In this document: piece by piece, positions 51,721 to 54,037 of the stretch
How positions within the stretch are numbered: position 1 is the stretch's first letter
How the letters are laid out: every line of letters begins with the position of its first letter
Made by a program: the position numbers and the translations under genes
Notes under the pieces: model-generated
Seen by the model: the letters and a program-made list of their open reading frames with translations, nothing else
Databases searched by the model: none
What the model was told of the DNA's origin: nothing
NCBI GenBank assembly: GCA_001799285.1
Contig: MGTD01000032.1
Location: forward strand, 1 to 54,037
DNA: 54,037 bases
Source of the DNA: Deltaproteobacteria bacterium RIFOXYD12_FULL_56_24
Lineage (GTDB): Bacteria; Desulfobacterota; Desulfobulbia; Desulfobulbales; Desulfurivibrionaceae
Direction: 5' to 3'

Positions 51721-53139
51721 ATGGAAAAAAGGCTTCTTGCCGCATCACCGCCCTGGAGAAAGCGAAAAATGCGCCGCATTTTTTTCCTCGGCCTGGGTCT
51801 TTGTCTCGCCCTGCCCGCTTCGCTTTGGGCCGGGACAAAGCAGAGTCTGGAAAGCCTGGTGGAAAACGGCGGCCTCATCGTTACCAGAAATGGGGCCACC
51901 ATTTACGAGCAAAACGCTGACCGCCAGTTCATGCCGGCCAGTGCGCTGAAGGTCGGCACGGCCTTGGCCGCCATCCGGATACTCGGCAAGGACTACCGCT
52001 TTGCCACCCGGTTCTATCTCAGCGGTGACCGCGACCTGTACATTCGGGGGCTGGCCGATCCCCTGCTGGTTTCCGAAGAGGTGAGCCTGATTGTCGCCGC
52101 GCTCCGTAACCGCGGCCTTGCCGCCCTCCGCAATATCATTGTCGATGACAGCGGCTGCCGGCTTGAAAACGGAACTGATGGGGCCGGCAGCACCCTCAAT
52201 CCCTACGATGCCCAGAACAGCTGCCTGGCGGTGAACTTCAACACCATCAATCTCAGCAAGGGCGCCGACGGCAGCGTGCGCTCCGCCGAGGAGCAAACCC
52301 CCACCCTGCCGCTGATGCGGGAACTGGCGCAAGGATTGCCCACCGGCACCCACCGGATCAACGCCACGGCGACCGGCAACCGGAGCCTGGTAACCGATCA
52401 CGGGGCAAACCCACAAAGGTCAAATAACCACGGAACAAGCGGTCACAGGGTGCCGCAGGTTGCGGCAAGCGGGACGGCGATGCGTACTTTTGTCCGTGAG
52501 CCGGACCGATCGTCGCAAGATGTGGTGCCCTGTGATCGCTTACTGAGCCTGCGCTATGCCGGGGAGCTGTTCGCGGCCACTTTTAAAAACCAAGGGGTGG
52601 CGGTGCGCGGCGAGATCATCCCCGGACCGGTGCCGGAGGGGCTGACGCCCTTTTACGAACATGCCTCAAGCAAGACTATGGACGAGGTGCTGATCGGGCT
52701 GCTCAAGTATTCCAACAACTTCATCGCCAACCAGATTTTCCTGGCCATCGGCGCAAAAGAGTACGGCTGGCCCGCCACCTGGGACAAGGGCCGCCGGGCC
52801 ATGAACGGATTTTATCGTAACGAATTGGGGCTTTCCGAAAAGGATATTGTGGTTCGGGAAGGTTCCGGCCTCTCCCGGCAGAACCGGGTGACGCCCAAGG
52901 GGATGCTAGCCATCCTCGAAGCATTCAAGCCCCATGCCGGGCTGCTCTCCTTTGAAAACAACTGCCTGCGCAAGTCCGGCACCATGACCGGGGTTTACGG
53001 CTATGCCGGGTATTTTGCCGGAGAGCGCGGGCTGGACAGCTTTGTCCTATTCCTCAACCAGCCGAAAAACACCAGGGAGCAGGTGCTGGAACTGCTCGGC
53101 GCCCTGCACGAGGCCAAGGGGCAGGGCAAGAACTGGTAA
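51721..53139 (+). CDS. dacB: D-Ala-D-Ala carboxypeptidase/endopeptidase (PBP4, peptidase S13) with in-frame repeat insertion
   Basis: A 472-aa periplasmic penicillin-binding protein of class C. The signal peptide lies at MRRIFFLGLGLCLALPASLWA, so the ATG at 51769 may be the real start. All three active-site motifs are present: SALK (S74), SNN (S331) and KSG (K418). Residues about 224-275, between VNFNTINLSKG...NRSLV and LRYAGELFAATF, are encoded by a family A repeat read in frame and have no likeness to S13 proteins. The stop codon lies inside a second repeat (family B). Active-site parts are intact, so activity is possible if the inserted loop is tolerated. Confidence 0.88.
   Translation: MEKRLLAASPPWRKRKMRRIFFLGLGLCLALPASLWAGTKQSLESLVENGGLIVTRNGATIYEQNADRQFMPASALKVGTALAAIRILGKDYRFATRFYLSGDRDLYIRGLADPLLVSEEVSLIVAALRNRGLAALRNIIVDDSGCRLENGTDGAGSTLNPYDAQNSCLAVNFNTINLSKGADGSVRSAEEQTPTLPLMRELAQGLPTGTHRINATATGNRSLVTDHGANPQRSNNHGTSGHRVPQVAASGTAMRTFVREPDRSSQDVVPCDRLLSLRYAGELFAATFKNQGVAVRGEIIPGPVPEGLTPFYEHASSKTMDEVLIGLLKYSNNFIANQIFLAIGAKEYGWPATWDKGRRAMNGFYRNELGLSEKDIVVREGSGLSRQNRVTPKGMLAILEAFKPHAGLLSFENNCLRKSGTMTGVYGYAGYFAGERGLDSFVLFLNQPKNTREQVLELLGALHEAKGQGKNW
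52390..52543 (+). repeat. Family A MITE-like repeat, copy 2, inside dacB
   Basis: Bases 52419-52543 match 48289-48413 over 125 bp, and the flank from GTAACCGATCA (52390) also aligns loosely. The dacB frame reads through without a stop, adding about 50 residues including GHRVPQVAASGTAMRTFVRE. Confidence 0.88.
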
Positions 53140-53288
53140 CTATCCAGCAGCACCGCATCTGCGTTGTTATCAGCCTGCTCATGGGCACCAGCACACTTCG
53201 CAGGCTTCTGCCTAGCAGCTACGGCACTGCTGAATAGTTACGGTTTGGGTTGTTTTTGTTCGCTTCCGGCCTTGAGCTGGATAGTTAC
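53136..53288 (-). repeat. Family B MITE-like repeat, copy 2 (uninterrupted)
   Basis: A 153-bp element running from GTAACTATCCAGCAGCACCG (53136), through an inner CTGAATAGTTAC (53230-53241), to the outer CTGGATAGTTAC ending at 53288. It matches the reverse complement of the 32.1 kb copy but lacks the nested repeat C. Its first bases contain the dacB stop codon. The ORF that can be drawn through it is not a gene. Confidence 0.85.
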
Positions 53289-53315
53289 AAGAACTGAGAT
53301 TTATAAAAGCCGATT

Positions 53316-53591
53316 TCAGGGGAATTGTGAGTCGTATCGCACCCTGATTACGTCTTTGTTGATGCAGATATCGTGGATACCGACCAAGGCAGTTTTGTTT
53401 TTGGTTATATTTATTGCTTCAACCGGCCCTTGGGATACTTTAGCAAATTTAACGATATCGTTCAGATCGAAGCAAAAATCCGGCTCATTATCCATTGGCG
53501 AAAACACCACGTATTCATCAGTGCCTTTTTTGCCGAACAGGTAACGCGGTGATTCATTTGACGGGAAGATTGATTCAATTTGGACTTTCAT
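53316..53591 (-). CDS. Hypothetical protein, 91 aa
   Basis: A small acidic soluble protein starting MKVQIESIFPSNESPRYLFG, with no signal peptide, TM helix or known motif. The frame is open further upstream, but AAAGGAG stands 5 nt before this ATG, which decides the start. It is AT-richer than its neighbours and lies just beyond the family B repeat, in what looks like accessory DNA. I do not recognise a family. Confidence 0.6.
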   Translation of the reverse strand: MKVQIESIFPSNESPRYLFGKKGTDEYVVFSPMDNEPDFCFDLNDIVKFAKVSQGPVEAINITKNKTALVGIHDICINKDVIRVRYDSQFP

Positions 53592-54037
53592 CTTGCTCCT
53601 TTTTTTCTGGTTAACATTGTTGAAATCGCAAAAAAAGCCGCGATTACAACGGTTGCCGTACGTAACCATCTGATTTTGTGTCGCGGACCTGTGACCTTTT
53701 TCCCTTTTTACGAGACCATCAACATACAAGGGGAGGCAATAGGGTCCATTCGATTATAATCTAAAATTCTTGTCTGTAAAAAATATTTGCGGCCATAAAA
53801 CTTATAACCTGAAGTACCTCATTCCCTGTACCTCCCCCGGAATTCCCTGGAACGCGGGTCAGTCTCGGAATTGCAGTCTGCGGGGGCGAACCTGCCCCCT
53901 GTTTTTTTAATAAATGGCCATCCCGGATCACTAGTGTCCGGCTAGATATCAAATAAATTCAACACTGCTGTCTTATAAATTTGTAAGCAAAATCGGATAA
54001 ATAGAAGGCTCGGAGAGCTCCATGTGTTATATTGTTT
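53592..54037. other. AT-rich right edge without a supported gene
   Basis: About 446 nt of lower GC content. Open frames here are short, lack ribosome binding sites and show no family pattern. No tRNA, terminator or repeat shared with the rest of the window was recognised. Confidence 0.4.

Noticed and set aside
53164-53544. A 126-codon plus-strand ORF after dacB
   Set aside because: Most of it is the family B repeat plus the antisense of the 91-aa ORF; no family likeness.

Overview
The window looks like a chromosomal segment of a Gram-negative, anaerobic, high-GC bacterium, most likely a Desulfobacterota (former Deltaproteobacteria) member. The Gram-negative signs are lipid A synthesis (lpxB), heptose synthesis (gmhA), an AsmA-type envelope protein and a TonB receptor. 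The anaerobe signs are rubrerythrin and several radical-SAM enzymes. The gene content also recalls Geobacter/Desulfobulbus-type genomes (cimA next to lysC, DUF4911 next to miaB, a geopeptide-like radical-SAM locus). The placement is inference; no rRNA or tRNA gene was seen.

Layout. 1-0.7 kb: an AT-rich PilZ gene. 0.8-5.7 kb (minus): a partner-switching cluster with a STAS antagonist, an RsbW-type kinase, an NMT1/THI5-like binding protein, an RsbU-type phosphatase and a metallo-beta-lactamase-fold hydrolase. 5.9-6.8 kb: decayed fragments of a DUF4143-type ATPase and a CorC/CNNM protein. 7-25 kb: housekeeping genes (lipoprotein, rlmN, radical SAM, serC, miaA, pgsA, recJ, purB, DUF4911, miaB, PHP, helix-hairpin-helix, cimA, lysC, M23 peptidase, trmL).

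23.9-32.95 kb is the most unusual part, a probable RiPP and signalling locus. A 41-aa precursor carrying a Cys-Cys pair lies between a SPASM radical-SAM maturase and a TonB-dependent receptor, with RNA hairpins on both sides of it. Divergently read is a translationally coupled run of an ABC-type binding protein, a histidine kinase and a receiver, then a second receiver. A second histidine kinase with a near-identical core lies beyond the maturase. A plausible model is that the peptide, or whatever the receptor takes up, is sensed by these kinases.

33-54 kb: lpxB with a Gfo/Idh/MocA oxidoreductase, an AsmA-like giant, a second PilZ protein, a TPR protein, the yhaN/yhaO nuclease pair, nadC, gmhA, an unassigned conserved gene, hemC, a cobA-hemD fusion, rubrerythrin, dacB and an AT-rich orphan ORF.

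A second theme is small palindromic repeats (MITE/REP-like, no transposase seen). Family A occurs at 35.2, 48.3 and 52.4 kb; family B at 32.1 and 53.1 kb; hairpin repeat C at 32.2 kb (inside B) and 48.1 kb. They reshape coding sequence: a family A copy is read through in frame inside dacB, family B supplies the stop codons of dacB and of the first receiver, and it supplies the start codon of the second receiver.
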